The notes under the pieces were generated by a model. It saw nothing but the letters and a program-made list of their open reading frames with translations, was not told where the DNA came from and searched no databases. Positions 22,472 through 34,499 of a DNA stretch of 64,000 bases are shown in pieces. Location of the stretch: contig NC_039515.1 in the NCBI RefSeq assembly GCF_003672135.1, positions 372,001 to 436,000 on the forward strand. The letters are read 5' to 3'. The DNA is from Ooceraea biroi (lineage: Eukaryota; Arthropoda; Insecta; Hymenoptera; Formicidae). The translations under genes were made by a program, and so were the position numbers. Position 1 is the stretch's first letter. Each line of letters opens with the position of its first letter.

Positions 22472-23949
22472 TATATAAGCCAATAATATATATAATACGT
22501 ATCGCGTGTGTTCCGCAGCATTTTCCTTCTTCTCAGCGATGCTCCATATCGAGAATGAAAAATTTCTATGCCGTTACTGTGCACGCGTTCGTTTCGACAT
22601 CGTAATTGTATTCATAGTTCGGCAAAAGACTCGTAATTGCTTATTCAAAATTCGCCAGGAAAGTTCTTTACAAGAATTTTCCTGATAAATGAAGATCAGC
22701 TCACAAAGCATTAAAACGATCTATTCACGATACAAGAAGATTGCGGGCGCCTCAAAAAGAGAAAGAGAGCAAGCGAGAGAGAGAGAGAAAGGGAATGAGG
22801 AAGGAAGAGAGAATTTATTCGACGCAACACGCGATGCACTGCAAAAATAGCGAAACGAGTTTTCCAAGTTCCCGAAACTGTCGAACTTGTTGTACAAGTT
22901 GTGCGCTCTTTTGTGCAAGTTTGACGAATGCCGTTCGCTTGTAACGCGCTATTCGCGCGCCCATCATCTTTCCCATCGAAAAATCACGCGCGCGTCACAC
23001 CGAGCGTTGTCATTCATGCCCGATGGACCGAGCATCGGAATGGCGATAAAACGAGAAGTACAAAATGGGTTTGACATCGTCGATTGAGCGGCGACGAAAA
23101 TTCGCGAGAGTGATTTCTTTTTTCTATCTCTCTTTTTTTTATTTTGACGCGCACTCGCCGAGTTTGAATGAAGCCGCGCAAGTTCCGCGCATCGCGCGGA
23201 CTTTCTTTCGCTCGGACTCCGTCCTTCCGCTTTCTCGTTTGGAAATTCTGAGAGATAGGAAAAGGAAAAAATGGAATTAGAAATTTATTACGATCCTCAT
23301 GAAGCAGATTTATTTACCGAATTACGTGCGAATCGCACAATACGTGCACAATCGCGTTACACCGCGTTCCGTGACGAAACCGATTCGCTTGGAGGATTTA
23401 CGATTATGTGTCTCGTCGCACCATTGCGTTATACTGTTCATTATTACACGTTTGCAGGCGCGATAACAACGTTCTCGTTACATTTCGCGATCGGTGTTAC
23501 ACGGAGATCACCACATCGGCGACGAGAAAGACGAGCGCTTTTTAAGCGACATTTTATTGCCGACTGGCGATACGGTACTAATCTCTTCACACCGTTCGTA
23601 TTACACAGTTAATGGAGATTGGCAGAAACTGCGAAAGTCTTTTAAGGCTGCTTGCCTCTATTCCGCGCCGAGTATTCCGCTCGTGTGCGTTAACTCGTTT
23701 CCAAGATCGCCTCTTTGACAGCCCGTGACACTCCTCAACTTTAACGATTTCGCGAACGACGACAGTTCCGGGCTGAAACTGTGCTTCCGTAAATTCATGC
23801 AGAGCTCATCGGCTTGTTTTGATTTACGAAACTCGGTCGCACTCTCGGCAATACATTACGTATACGAAGCGTTTAGATCCAATTTCACTGTCCTAAAATT
23901 GATCCTTCAGGTACATTTAGTCTATTTTTTATTAATTAATTTATAGAAT
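22472..23949. other. Intergenic DNA, no supported gene
   Basis: Contains a purine-rich stretch at 22758-22815 and CpG-bearing sequence at 22920-23240. Open frames at 23271-23612 and 23494-23718 overlap in different frames and lack recognisable domains. Confidence 0.45.
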
Positions 23950-24056
23950 TCGACCGTACGACATGATACGGAATGTCTATTAAGCATATTAACTTCATGA
24001 CGTTTTATGACAAATGTAAAATGAATAATGTAAAATAAATTAATTAAATTTCTATA
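23950..24056. repeat. Left part of foldback family Z split by copia insertion
   Basis: AACTTCATGACGTTTTATGA and AATGTAAAATAAATTAATTA match 46978-47035. The match stops exactly where the copia LTR begins (24057). It resumes on the far side at about 28990 with CATAAAATAAAATTAGTATTCC. Confidence 0.75.
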
Positions 24057-24505
24057 TGTTGAAGGAGAATAATTGTAGAAACACATATGACTTTATAAAT
24101 CACTAAAGTTTTAATAAAAGAAGAATATAAAAGTACAAAAAACATAACGTGCCCTGACTCGAAATAGATACAGAAAGACAAAACAGTACATAAAAGTAAC
24201 GAACTAGGGAGTCAATATAAGCCGTCAATTATTAACCGTTATGTGAGTGACGGAGTACCCGGGTAACTTGTCTGTTCTCTAGTCGCATTAGAACTCTTAA
24301 ACTGACGGATTATTTTAGCGTTATCTTTGGACAAATTGACTCAATGGGGAACGTAATTTGCAGGAAATCAATTTTCTTACAAAATGTCCGAAGGTATCCG
24401 AGTACCTTCATCACACCAATTAAGATTTTTTTCGTCACTCACATAAGGGTTAAACATTGGTTATGATCAATAAGAAATTCTGAGGAGTCATAAAAGTTTC
24501 CAACA
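24057..24505 (-). repeat. 3' LTR of the copia element, carrying a MITE
   Basis: Begins TGTTGAAGG and ends TTTCCAACA on the plus strand (TG...CA borders). It aligns with 28746-28990 through TTGTAGA.ACA..TATGACTT.ATAAATCA and TTTTAATAAAA.AAGAATA. Without the 222 bp MITE it would be about 227 bp. Confidence 0.8.
24232..24453. mobile_element. piggyBac-type MITE with TTAA ends
   Basis: TTAACCGTTATGTGAGTGAC at the left and its inverse GTCACTCACATAAGGGTTAA at the right pair with two mismatches. TTAA at both borders is the characteristic target duplication of piggyBac transposons. A second inner pair is GGAGTACCCGGGTA / TATCCGAGTACC. It lies inside the copia 3' LTR and interrupts it. Confidence 0.85.
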
Positions 24506-24520
24506 CCTCCTCTTCCCGTC
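24506..24520 (-). other. Polypurine tract of the copia element
   Basis: On the minus strand the text is GGGAAGAGGAGG, immediately before the LTR's TGTTGG. This is where second-strand priming occurs in LTR retrotransposons. Confidence 0.75.
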
Positions 24521-24544
24521 ATTTTCATTTGGGCAAAACATTTG

Positions 24545-25046
24545 GGTAAAATTGTAGACCAAGATTAAGGGTTTTGTGAGCAGATCTGCCTGTTCATCTG
24601 ACGGTATGCAGGTAACATCAACGTTACCAGCTTCCTATTCCTGTCTGATGCGATGAAATCGAATTTCAATATTCTTGGTTTTCTTGTAAAGTTCAGGATT
24701 CTTCGACATTGACATAGTCGCCTGATTATCCACTTTCAACTTAATTGGTTTAGCTTGCTTCAAACCAAAAGACTCAATGAACGATTGTACCCAGAGGAGT
24801 TCTTTTAGTCTCAGAAATCGACATATACTCTGCTTCTGATGAGGGAGCAGTGATTCGTTGCAAACTCAATAACCAAACGATCGGTCCATCATGAAGCAGG
24901 AAAACATATCCTGATGTTAATCTTCTTTCCTTTAATTCACCAGCATAATCGGAGTTACAATATCCGATCAGTTCTTCTGATGACTTTCCATGAAAGCACA
25001 ACAAAATATCGATTGTACCTTTAAGATACTTCATAATACACTTCAC
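24545..25046 (-). pseudogene. copia RNase H domain (broken)
   Basis: The minus-strand frame from 25046 reads MKCIMKYLKGTIDILLCFHG, then GYCNSDYAGE (the RNase H aspartate region), TSGYVFLL, and SSEAEYMSIS, the standard copia RNase H signature. After a frameshift near 24790 it continues as VDNQATMSMSKNPELYKKTK and IEIRFHRIRQE to about 24640, then SDEQADLLTKPL. Several frame breaks. Confidence 0.88.
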
Positions 25047-25069
25047 TGCCTTCCAATGAAGTTCCTGCA

Positions 25070-26229
25070 GATTGTTTGAATATCTAGCAAGCTTGCTAAC
25101 AGCGTACGAAATATTTTTCTTGATATCGTAGCGATATAATTCAAACAGCCAATTGCTTCTTGATAAGAAAAATATTCTTCCTTTTTCTTCTTTCTATTGA
25201 ACTTATTCACATCCAATTCAACAAAAGGATCTATTGGAGACATCACAGACTTACAGTCTTTCATTCTAAAGCGACGCAATATACGAGTAATGTATCCTTG
25301 TTGATTGATGCACAGCGTTCTTGATTTCCATGCCTACATAGCATGATAATTCGTGACATGTAACTTCGAACTCTGACTTTAATGCAGATATAAAAATATT
25401 CAGCGTTTCCTTTCGCTTGTGTGCTATCAATCCGTCAACATATAATGACAGGATCCAATCATCTGTATTAGCACCTTTTATAAACACACATGAATTTGAT
25501 TCTGATTACTTAAAGCTATGAGAAATGACAAATTTGTAGAATTTACTATTCCAATTCCTGGTTGCTTATTTAAGCCCATAGAGGCCTTTCTTCAAAAGAC
25601 AAACACTTCTGATCCATCTTCAAACTCTTTCTTCTCCGATTGATACATATAGATCTCTTCTTCCAGAGAACTATTCAAGAAAGCTGTCTTGATGTCAAAT
25701 TGCGCCAATTCCATATTGTATTTAGCGGCTACAGCTAACATAGTTGTCACCGACTCATTACGTACTATAGACAAAAAAGTCTCGAAATAATCTAGTCCTT
25801 GAATTTAACTCAAATCTCGAACGATTAATCTTGCCTTAATTGTTTAATCGTACCATTTGGCTGCAATTTTGACTTAAAGATCCACTAACATGAGACACAG
25901 GTTGTTTTGAGCTCCTACGTTTGATTCTTAAGAAGAGGCAACATCTCATTATCCATTGCTTGCTTCCAGAGAACAGAATCGTCTCTTGAAATTGCATTCT
26001 CATATGAAATCGGATCCAATGACATTTTCATTGCGGCAATGTGAGCTGTCTCAATTTGTGACAATTTGTTCGTCCTGTCTCGTAACACTCGATCTAATGT
26101 AGAGACTGGCTTTTGATAAGACTTAGGCTTAGATCCTGGCAGTTGTTCTTTTTTCTTTGATAGATCAGGTGATGATAAAACTTCAATTACATCTTCTGCA
26201 AAATCATCATCAGAGTCTGCACTGCACAA
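25070..26229 (-). pseudogene. copia reverse transcriptase (broken)
   Basis: The frame from 26229 carries the acidic linker and DPISYENAISRDDSVLWKQA, typical just upstream of copia RT. Next is AQFDIKTAFLNSSLEEEIYM (25650-25710), the first RT block with its aspartate. Then LSLYVDGLIAH (about 25420-25446), where the catalytic YVDDL has become YVDGL, followed by a region with YQEAIGCLNYIATISR, the conserved post-RT block. Frames are interrupted at about 25915, 25592 and 25266. RT_2 (Pfam RVT_2) family. Confidence 0.9.
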
Positions 26230-26676
26230 AGAGAAACGTTTCTTTGGATTTAATAAATGTTGTTAAAGTCAAAGAAATTTAATTATTGGAATAGTCCAAC
26301 CAAACTAATGTTTGAACTAACAAACACGATTGTTTGACTTTCAAATAAAGTATTTGTTTACTTTAGAAGAAAATAGTTTTTCAAAGAATTTTACTTTTTC
26401 TTTGACTTAAACAAATATATAATTATTAGATTAAATAGACCTAGAAGTATACTAATTACATTGAAACAAATAACGCTCTTATTTGAATCAATAAATTTAA
26501 AGTACTATTTCAAATAATAGTTATCTTTCCATCAAATAATACGATTTAATGCAAACGAAACAATCAAATTTTTATTCAATAAAATAATGTGTTGTATAAA
26601 ATATTGTTATTTTAGTCAAACAAATATAAGTCAAACAAACACAAATACTAAATCCAAAGAAACGTTTCTCTCTGTG
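26230..26676. mobile_element. MITE inserted in copia pol, AT-rich
   Basis: The ends AGAGAAACGTTTCTTTGGAT and the inverse at about 26655-26676 pair. About 450 bp. The inside is full of variants of CAAATA, TTTGACTT and AAACAAAT in both orientations, giving extended weak self-complementarity. It separates the integrase region from the RT region of the copia element. Confidence 0.75.
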
Positions 26677-26759
26677 TGGTTATTGCTATCCTCAACTTGC
26701 AGCTCTTTAGCAATCAATTCTTCAAAATTCTCTTCTTGCTCTTTAGGTGGCAAAGAAAA

Positions 26760-27700
26760 AATAACTTAATTAACTGTCTTCATTATATCCTTAATCACAA
26801 CATTTGCGATTCTTTCTACAAACTTCTTCTTGAGATTGAAGATACACCTTGTATAGCGATTGTATCCAACAAATATCGTCTTCTTCGCCTAGAGATCTAT
26901 TTTGTATCTCATTGAATTCGAAATACGTACAAATGAGCTCTTTCGCTTCAAAAAACCCGCAAATGAGCAACATCAGGTTGTTTCACTGTTAATTATAAGG
27001 AGTATTCATAATTTCATGATTTGACACACGATTACGGAGATACGTAACGTTTATTAACAGCTTCTATCCATAACAACTGACGATCCGACTTCCAGATATC
27101 AGAATTAAACAGCAACGACTGAATATCACATAATGGCTGCGTTCCGTTATTTACTGCCAGTACTGAAAATCTATAGTTTATGTCATGTACACTATAGATT
27201 TTCAGTACTGTGAGTGAATAACGGAACGCAGCCAATGTCCGATTTTCTCACTCAGCTATATCATTGCATTGTTTTATGTTGGATGGCAATTGGGTGACAA
27301 TTCATGATTTGAACATTACACATTTAACTTGAAAACTTCCTTCCGTATCATTAATATATTCAGTCCCATTATTGGTTCTTAACAAGATCGCTTTTTTATC
27401 ATTTTGTTTCTCTGCTTTTAAGAAAAACTTCTTTAGAATTCTTGATACTTCTTCTTTCGTTTTCATACAGATTATAGCTATACGCGATTATAACTAGAGC
27501 CTTTATCTTTTAACGTCAAAAAATACTTGCACTTGTTTCAAGATATCACTCTAATATGGCAGATATCTGAATAGAAACGTTGACTGAGTAAACATTTACA
27601 TCTTTCTTGAGTAGGATGTGAATTAATTGTCTGTTCTCCCAAATGGTAAAAATTACAATCATTCCTTTTCGTAAAATTACATGAAGACCATTAACAACAT
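26760..27700 (-). pseudogene. copia integrase region (broken)
   Basis: Around 27481-27540 the minus strand reads KYFLTLKDKGSSYN, matching the copia integrase core start. Downstream text (about 27380-27420) reads KQNDKK and LLRTNNGTEYINDTE-like in shifting frames. Near 26850-26890 is the C-terminal block that in relatives reads FVGYN. Many frameshifts, and an unrelated hairpin MITE sits at 27131-27237. Confidence 0.8.
27131..27237. mobile_element. Hairpin MITE of about 105 bp, nearly perfect
   Basis: GGCTGCGTTCCGTTATTTAC with AGTACTGAAAATCTATAGT returns as its inverse around a short loop. The bases AAT occur directly before and after, a possible 3-bp target duplication of the kind made by PIF/Harbinger elements. 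It lies within the copia integrase. Confidence 0.85.
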
Positions 27701-28099
27701 TATTTCTTGTCATTGCTCTTATCACTTATTATTATCATTGACATGACCAAGTCGCTAATGTCATAAGTCAGTTGATTGAGCAAGTTTTACAGAAGCTGAT
27801 GGTATCACGACACGAACAAAGTGTACTGGCTGTCAACTCTTTTTCCACCGAGAACCATCTTCGTCCAACCATTAATTGCATTAATTCCATTACCATGGTA
27901 AAACCCATAGCCCTTCGGTTTCTTCGTCATTGAAAAAAGTGATTCGCTCATATTTTCACAATAGTATACAAATTTCCACATTTGTTTCTCCATTAATTGA
28001 CTTTTCAACTTTAATATTATATTACCGACGTAACTTTTAACGTTTTACTATCGTCAATGTTCAATACAAGTAACGAAACAATCTTCCGAAATGATAAAA

Positions 28100-28330
28100 A
28101 CTATTCAATATTACCTGTAAGATGAACATTTATTTTAGAATCTGTGATAATTGTACATTTCTCATTATCCAATGTAAATACAGACGACGCTGCTAATCCT
28201 TTCTCAATTTCTTCATTCTTTGATTCTTTTGTTCCTTTCCGTGAATCTGGTTTTTCTGGTTTCTCCGACTTCGACTTGCAGTCTCATTTAAAATGTCCTA
28301 TTTTATCACATTTATAATATTTATCTTTAA
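28100..28330 (-). pseudogene. copia gag zinc knuckle and protease remnant
   Basis: At 28275-28320 the minus strand reads YYKCDKIGHFK, stop, DCK. This is a CCHC zinc knuckle with the first cysteine changed to tyrosine and a stop before the last cysteine. At about 28115-28190 it reads ASSVFTLDNEKCTIITDSK..VHLTG, resembling the copia protease start, where DSGA is expected in place of DSKI. Both changes would disable the protein. Confidence 0.75.
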
Positions 28331-28745
28331 ATTGCTTTTTCTGAATAACCTTCATTGTTTGATCATCTATTAATTTCGAATGAATGAATGAACTTAAAAG
28401 CTTCATCTACTATATCCAATCGTCTTGCAATGTTTCTCTTAGCATTAGTAAGTTTCAAAAAAGACTCTTATCCGAAACAAAAGTGACCAAAAACATTCGT
28501 AGCAGAGCTGTCGTAATCCTTCGGTAAACATCCTAAAGTTTTTGCCGTTTTTCATTTAGCTTATTTCCAAAATCTTGACTGACAAAACTTCAATTTTATG
28601 TGCAATGGCTTAGTTACTCGAACATCTTAGCCATCCTTCATCGGCCATTTTTCTTGTTTCTTTTCACTCTATTAAAATCACACAAAACCTCAAAATACAC
28701 CTGTACTCCAATTATCAATTCCCAAACGCTCTAAATCTTATAATC

Positions 28746-28990
28746 TATTGGAGGCTTTGAATAATCGTAGAGACACGTATGACTTGATAAATCATTGAGA
28801 TTTTAATAAAATAAGAATACAAAAGTACAGAAAACATTAACGTGCCGTGATTCGAGACGCATGCCCTTTTCGCAGCCAGTCTCTCATTAAAGTGTCTTTA
28901 AAATCAAAGAGTCAGAAGCACCCCATAGAAAGCCCATTGGGCACTGGTTATGACCAATAAGAAATTAGAGACACATAAATTCCTATATAT
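28746..28990 (-). repeat. 5' LTR of the copia element
   Basis: Aligns with the left LTR (see 24057-24505), beginning TATTGGAGGC and ending about ACACATAAATTC. It is followed by CTATA, also present just before the left LTR, a likely 5-bp target duplication. The last few LTR bases seem lost. Confidence 0.7.
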
Positions 28991-29480
28991 AGCACTATAC
29001 ATAAAATAAAATTAGTATTCCTTTAAAACGTAAAATGCGTGGGCGGAGGAGCATCGCCCCTCTCACTATATCTTTCCTCTTTCTATCCCATTTCCTAGAG
29101 ATAAAACATTATACGGGATAAATAATTCTTCGAGAATTTTTCTCGAAATAATTCTTCGATGTATACATGCATATGATATTTAAGATCCTTCAAACCTTCT
29201 TAAATATTAAATGGCAAAATTCTCGAAGAACTGTTTATCTCGAATAATGCTTTATCTCCAGGAAATAGGTTGCGTTACATAGGTTAGGTTTGTTTAGAAG
29301 TGGGCTTGCAGGAGCAGGGGCGGAGTGCGCCCACATATCAATTCTATTCAGTTCTATTTAGTAAACTTTTTTATTACTAAATTTTAACAAACTTGTTCGC
29401 TCCTAATAAATTTTATACAGTTCCATTTTTATAATAATTTGTTGATTAAAATAAACTATAAAATAAACTTTTGAGTTTTT
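28990..29480. repeat. Right part of foldback family Z (split by copia)
   Basis: Matches 47040-47540 through TATTCCTTTAAAACGTA, TTTCCTA.AG.TAAAACATT, TCGAGAATTTTTCTCGAAAT, GAATAATGCTTTATCTCCAG, GGAAATAGGTT, and TTATAATAATTT. It has internal inverted symmetry (TTCTCGAAGAA and inverse). Non-coding. Confidence 0.75.
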
Positions 29481-30669
29481 GTTCGAGTGGCATTTCTAGA
29501 TATTTACCTATTTTATTAAATTTTTGTTGAAAAGAGAATTTTCTATTTTTTGGGAGTACAAATAATTAACATAAATAAAAGGCGCTTTAAAACATTTCGG
29601 AATTCTCACATTAACACGTCGAAATATCGTCGTGTGGTATACAATGACCTATGATTCATTAATCAGCAGCATCACAGTGGCCGAGCAAGAATGAATGAGA
29701 ATCAGCCGCTAATTACGCGAAATGCGATTACCGCGAGATTAGCGCGACTGTGGCTAACCACTGATACTTTCATCGCCGCTAACGAGCCCTTTTCCCGGTT
29801 TTTCCCCGCTTTTCGTCGACGCTCGCTACCGCTCCATATATTTTTCTCGACTGACTAAAGCATCAGGAAAACGTCGCATCGCGAATCCGCCTCGTCCTCT
29901 TACCTTCATTAAAAAGGTATTCAAAAAATATTTTCATAATTTCGAAGAAGCTTATTTTTCTACCCTTATTTCTTTCTTCTTTATTATGCAAGTTTCGAAT
30001 CTACCGAATGTCATATCTAATGTTTTCCAAGGAACAAAATTGAGATATTTTTTTTACGTTGTATATTTCTCTCATCGTCTAAAAATTCTGGATGTTAGAT
30101 GCATATTAATACACAAAGTTCAAATTGTTTCTTTATCTTTATTTAAAATGAAATATTGTATATTATATAATTAAGGAAAATATCTTTTCTTAAAAAAATT
30201 ATGAAACAGTATTTTATTTATTTTATGTATTAATGACGCAATGATCAATAAATGTTGTGAGTTATTAATTGCTAGTCACGTGATGCGATACTATAATGTT
30301 AGTAAAATAAAAATAATAGTAAGAATAAAATAAATTTAATAATACTGTATATAATTAATTATCTTTTATTAGGCTTATTATTTATATGTAAAGTGAATAG
30401 ACATTGATATTTTATATTTATGTAATATAATATTGTAGATTCTCAACAAATTTTGCATATTTTATCGTGCCATGATTGATAATTATTTCATTAAATATTA
30501 TTTCTTTTTTGCGCATAAATTCGATTATGCTTCACAAACAAAAAGTAAATGATAATTAAAGCTATTTGATAAGTAAATAAAAAATATAGATATTAACTTT
30601 GTAAAATGTTTGTTCATTAATTAATTATAGTACAGAAGAGGATTGCTTTATAATACAGAAATTAGCATA
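29481..30669. other. AT-rich intergenic DNA
   Basis: No repeat family or gene recognised. CpG-containing at 29740-29900, very AT-rich after 29920. The small frame at 29986-30174 has no domain. Confidence 0.5.
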
Positions 30670-31925
30670 TTTTACAGAGGTGTAGTGTTATAAAATATCA
30701 CAACAAAATTACCTTTTTTAAAAAAGGTACAAAAAAAGCGCCAAGTATACGCGCCTGAAGTTCTTTCAAAAAAGGACTCTACAAAACTAATGATATGAAC
30801 AAATTGCGCCAACTACAATGGGTATTTATGCAAACCAGAAAATCTATTACTTTATTATTACTCTTTGGCCGATATTCATTGTTGATTCTGATTTAAGACC
30901 ATCTTAAGTATAATCATAAGATATTTGAAACCAATCACACAGTCGTATTAGCATCTTAAGACATTACTTCAGATCGTCTGGAAATAAGAACAGACTATGA
31001 ATACTAGTCTTTGATATTACAAAATAAAGGACATAATAATATTAAGCAGATATTTTTATACGAATAAATATTTTAATACATAGAAATATATTTATTAATA
31101 CAAATAAGTATTTTTTTCAAAATACTTGGCGCTGCTAAACCGAATCATTATGTTAATTTCCTCATTCTCTTTCTTTCTCTCTTGTGAATGCGTGCATGTG
31201 TGTGTATGTGTGTGACATTAGAATTAAGCATAGAATAAGTTTAACTACATTTGTACATATATGTATTTCAGCGAGTTGTTATGTAATTTAGAGTTTAAGG
31301 AAATTATTGTAATCTTTAGATTATTTAAATACTAAGACAATTTTTGATTCGGTTTAACAGCGCCAAGTATTTTGAAAAAAATACTTACTAAAAAGAGCTT
31401 GCATGGCACCTTAGAGTTAATAAATGAACAGTATCCTCTGCCATTTGAAACCAATGAAAAAGATCTAGTAAAAAAATATAAATTTAATATCATACGAACT
31501 TTTGCAAGCACCTGTAACATTCATATATATAATAAACCCACTAAAAAAACCACAACTGTAAATGTGTTTATTTTAATATTTCAAACTAAAAAGATTAGTT
31601 ATTATTGAAAATCAAGATACAAAATACAATACAAATCAAGATACTATTACTCAAGTTTATAAGAATTTTGTAAGACATGTCCAATGCGACCCGGGCACGC
31701 CAAGTACTTCAATGTCGTCATGCGATAAGAGAGTATGCATGAGAAATATTTAGATAAAATACTCAAATTGAATTGCTTTTAGGTACTTGGTTAGTTAACA
31801 ATTGATTTCATATTTAGTTTTGATTTTTATAATAAATATTTTGTTAAACTTTGTTGTATACAGGTTGGGACTTTTTATGTACTTGGCGTATTTTTTCACC
31901 TCTGTGAGATTTTTTTAGTAGGTTA
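30670..31925. mobile_element. Mosaic element X, about 1.25 kb
   Basis: The ends look inverted: ACAGAGGTG at left, and TACTTGGCGTATTTTTTCACCTCTG at right. GCGCCAAGTA-type motifs mark several inner junctions (30738, 31129, 31357, 31695, 31878). A 40-bp inverted pair, AAAATACTTGGCGCTG...AACCGAATC and its inverse, brackets 31109-31386. Segment 30840-31130 recurs inverted at 34500-34781, and segment 31388-31925 recurs directly at 58931-59515. The open frame at 31372-31608 has no recognisable domain. Confidence 0.65.
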
Positions 31926-33157
31926 ACTTTAATGAAAAACTTTCATCTCTCTCATGTCATTCTCACGCGTTTAATTTTAGTTACAACATTTGATTACATA
32001 TATTCCAATTATAACTGCATTTCTTACTCGTAACTGGACTTGTGTATTTTTATATATTTACAAGATAATCACTTGTAATTACATTATCACACACACATCC
32101 ATTGCCGAGAAAACATTTTTGCCAACAAAGATCTAAGATCAAATATTCCATTCAATAAAAAGTTTTTGTAATTAACGCACAAGAGAGAATTCCTCCATAA
32201 GATATTTCCTCCACGCTGTGCGATACGTTTACGTTAATACTGTTTCGCGTTGTTTTAATGCATCGCTAGACACTGCACTGGATAACCGATAACGTCGATA
32301 ATAATCAAAGTCGGATAATTGCGTTAAGGCAAACGTTGCAACATTTATCGCGTTGCAATCGTAATTATTGATCACACGTGCCATGAATATTCGAATAGTG
32401 ATGGAACCTTGCGTTCAACTTTGGAGCCACTCAAAGGATCCACTCATAGAGTTTCGGCGGGGAGTAATTTTAATGGGGTACGTAGAATATACTGACAAAA
32501 CCGCACTGGGATGTGTTGTAACACACTTAGCGTGTCCATGTAATATGGCCATCGTCGAGCCACGAACACGTCAGAGAATAGTCTTTGCAGCGCGTTTTCC
32601 ACCAAGGCAACGAAACCCGTTGAAGCTTAATTATAGCGTTTAATAACTCAGCGGTAAATATCGAGTAAGTCAGTGAGCAAACGGAGACGCGAAAAGGCCG
32701 CGCGGACTAAAATTAGCGGACTAAGGCGAGATTTTCCCATTACGCGACGAGATCTCAATCAACGTTAAATAAGAATCGTAATTAATCCTCTCTGCCGTTG
32801 GAAGGTAGCTGCTGGTAGGTGGGCACATGTGAATACCATGAATACCGTGAGCCAGAGCGTAAAGCTCTGATCTCATTTTTCGAGAGTATGACACCTCATC
32901 ATCTCTTTCTCTTATTTTTTATTGCAATATTTTAATTCGTTCGCTCGCCGCCGACTATAATCGTCACCCGCCAAAAATTATGGCTTATGGATTTAATATA
33001 TTTAACTAAATATTCTTTTTATGTAAGTTCCATTTCGTTTCTCTGCTTGGAAAATTATTTCTTTAATTTAATATAAATTAAAACGATGGAGTAAATGAAG
33101 TACGTGATTTTATCATCCAGACACGTAACGCTAGCAGCTTACATTATCGTACTTTAT
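31926..33157. other. Intergenic DNA, no supported gene
   Basis: No repeat seen. The open frame at 32368-32643 (91 codons) has no domain and a non-ATG start. Confidence 0.5.
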
Positions 33158-33305
33158 TAGGTCATTAACATATTTTGTTTTTTGTTTTTTAAAGGTTGCT
33201 TATTCTGCTATAAACTTAATATACGACAAGTTATATTGTCATAATACATATGTGTTTAGTTTGATTCATTAGACGCAACCAGAATTATTTAGTTAATAAT
33301 CTAAT
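33158..33305. mobile_element. MITE family J, copy 2 (shortened)
   Basis: The left GGTCATTAACA and the right TTATTTAGTTAATAATCTAA match the J termini, with the block TGTGTTTAGTTTGATTCATT in reverse orientation relative to copy 1. About 150 bp; a piece near the left end is missing or altered. Confidence 0.65.
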
Positions 33306-34499
33306 ATAATCGCTATTCGATCGACGATGCCATAAAGCCAAAAAAGTTAATGCGTTCTTTATGAGACCGAATTACTCGTATTGATGCATCGAAAGGGAAT
33401 CAATGACTCAAAGGGAATAGAGACGATAGACTAAATTTCGAGTTATGGAATATAAGTGGAAAAAGTATTCGTACAGGGGAAATTTCTTTAAAAAAGTCCT
33501 TAATTTTAGAAAATGAACTTTAATTAACAATTTATTAACAGTGAATGTAATATATGCTATATTTCTCAATAGTATTATAACAAAAAGAACATGATAATTG
33601 AAACACATCGTTCTTACAATCAACAAAAAAGAAAACATATTTCTTTCCTCTGTACTTCTTTTTTACCACACTATATGCTTGCCATCGGAGCCAAAAATAT
33701 TACATAATATACAGTAAGTATGCAGAAAAGGTTACACAACTCTGATTTGTTTTATTTTGACATTTGCTATGAAGAGTGAAATTTTAAGGAATTTTTACTT
33801 AACACCTATGTGGTGTAGTTTCTGAGATATATCACAAATAATATTAAGGTAATTATACAGATTAGAAGAACTAGGTTAGATTATTTTACATATATTATAA
33901 AGGTCATCCTCCCGAATAATTTACAGAAAATTTTAGTCTTCGCTCGTTATTTATTAAAGAGTTATTAACAAAATAAGTTTAATGATTTTGCGCCAATTTT
34001 CAGTTATCCACGCGAAAGAAGGAGTCATAGGTTAAGCTAGGTTAAGTTAGAATGTCTTCGAATATCACAGAGGAATATACACAAGGAAGAGCAAACAATA
34101 ATGAAAATTATTGTTTACATAAATCTGTGAATCGAAGTGTGAGCGGGGGAGAGGAGGCCCTTCTCCCTACACCCCTTCTCACAAAAATCTAACCTAACAC
34201 AATCTATAACTTTTCCTTCCGCGTGGACAGCTGAAAATTCGTACAAAGTCATTCAACGTTTTGGTAAATATACATAAAAGGTCAAACCTCACCGATGACC
34301 TTGACCTTGACATATGTTGTCAAGGTCATCACTCTGAGTGACCTTCAAAAGGTTTTAGCCGGCGGTCGTTGTTTATTAAAAAGTTATTAACAAAAGAAGT
34401 TTAATTATTTTGCATGAATTTTGAGCTTTGTATGCGAAGTAAGGACTTCACTGTGACATATATTATAAAGTACATGCGTGAACATAATGTGTTTCGCCC

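Larger units (their letters stand above)
24057..28990 (-). mobile_element. Degenerate Ty1/copia retrotransposon with nested MITEs
   Basis: Minus-strand order from the right: 5' LTR (28746-28990), gag zinc knuckle and protease (about 28100-28330), integrase (about 26760-27700), reverse transcriptase (25070-26229), RNase H (24545-25046), polypurine tract (24506-24520), 3' LTR (24057-24505). Integrase before reverse transcriptase is the copia order. The frame is broken many times. The two LTRs differ at roughly a fifth of positions, so the insertion is old. Three MITE insertions (24232-24453, 26230-26676, 27131-27237) arrived later. Confidence 0.9.
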
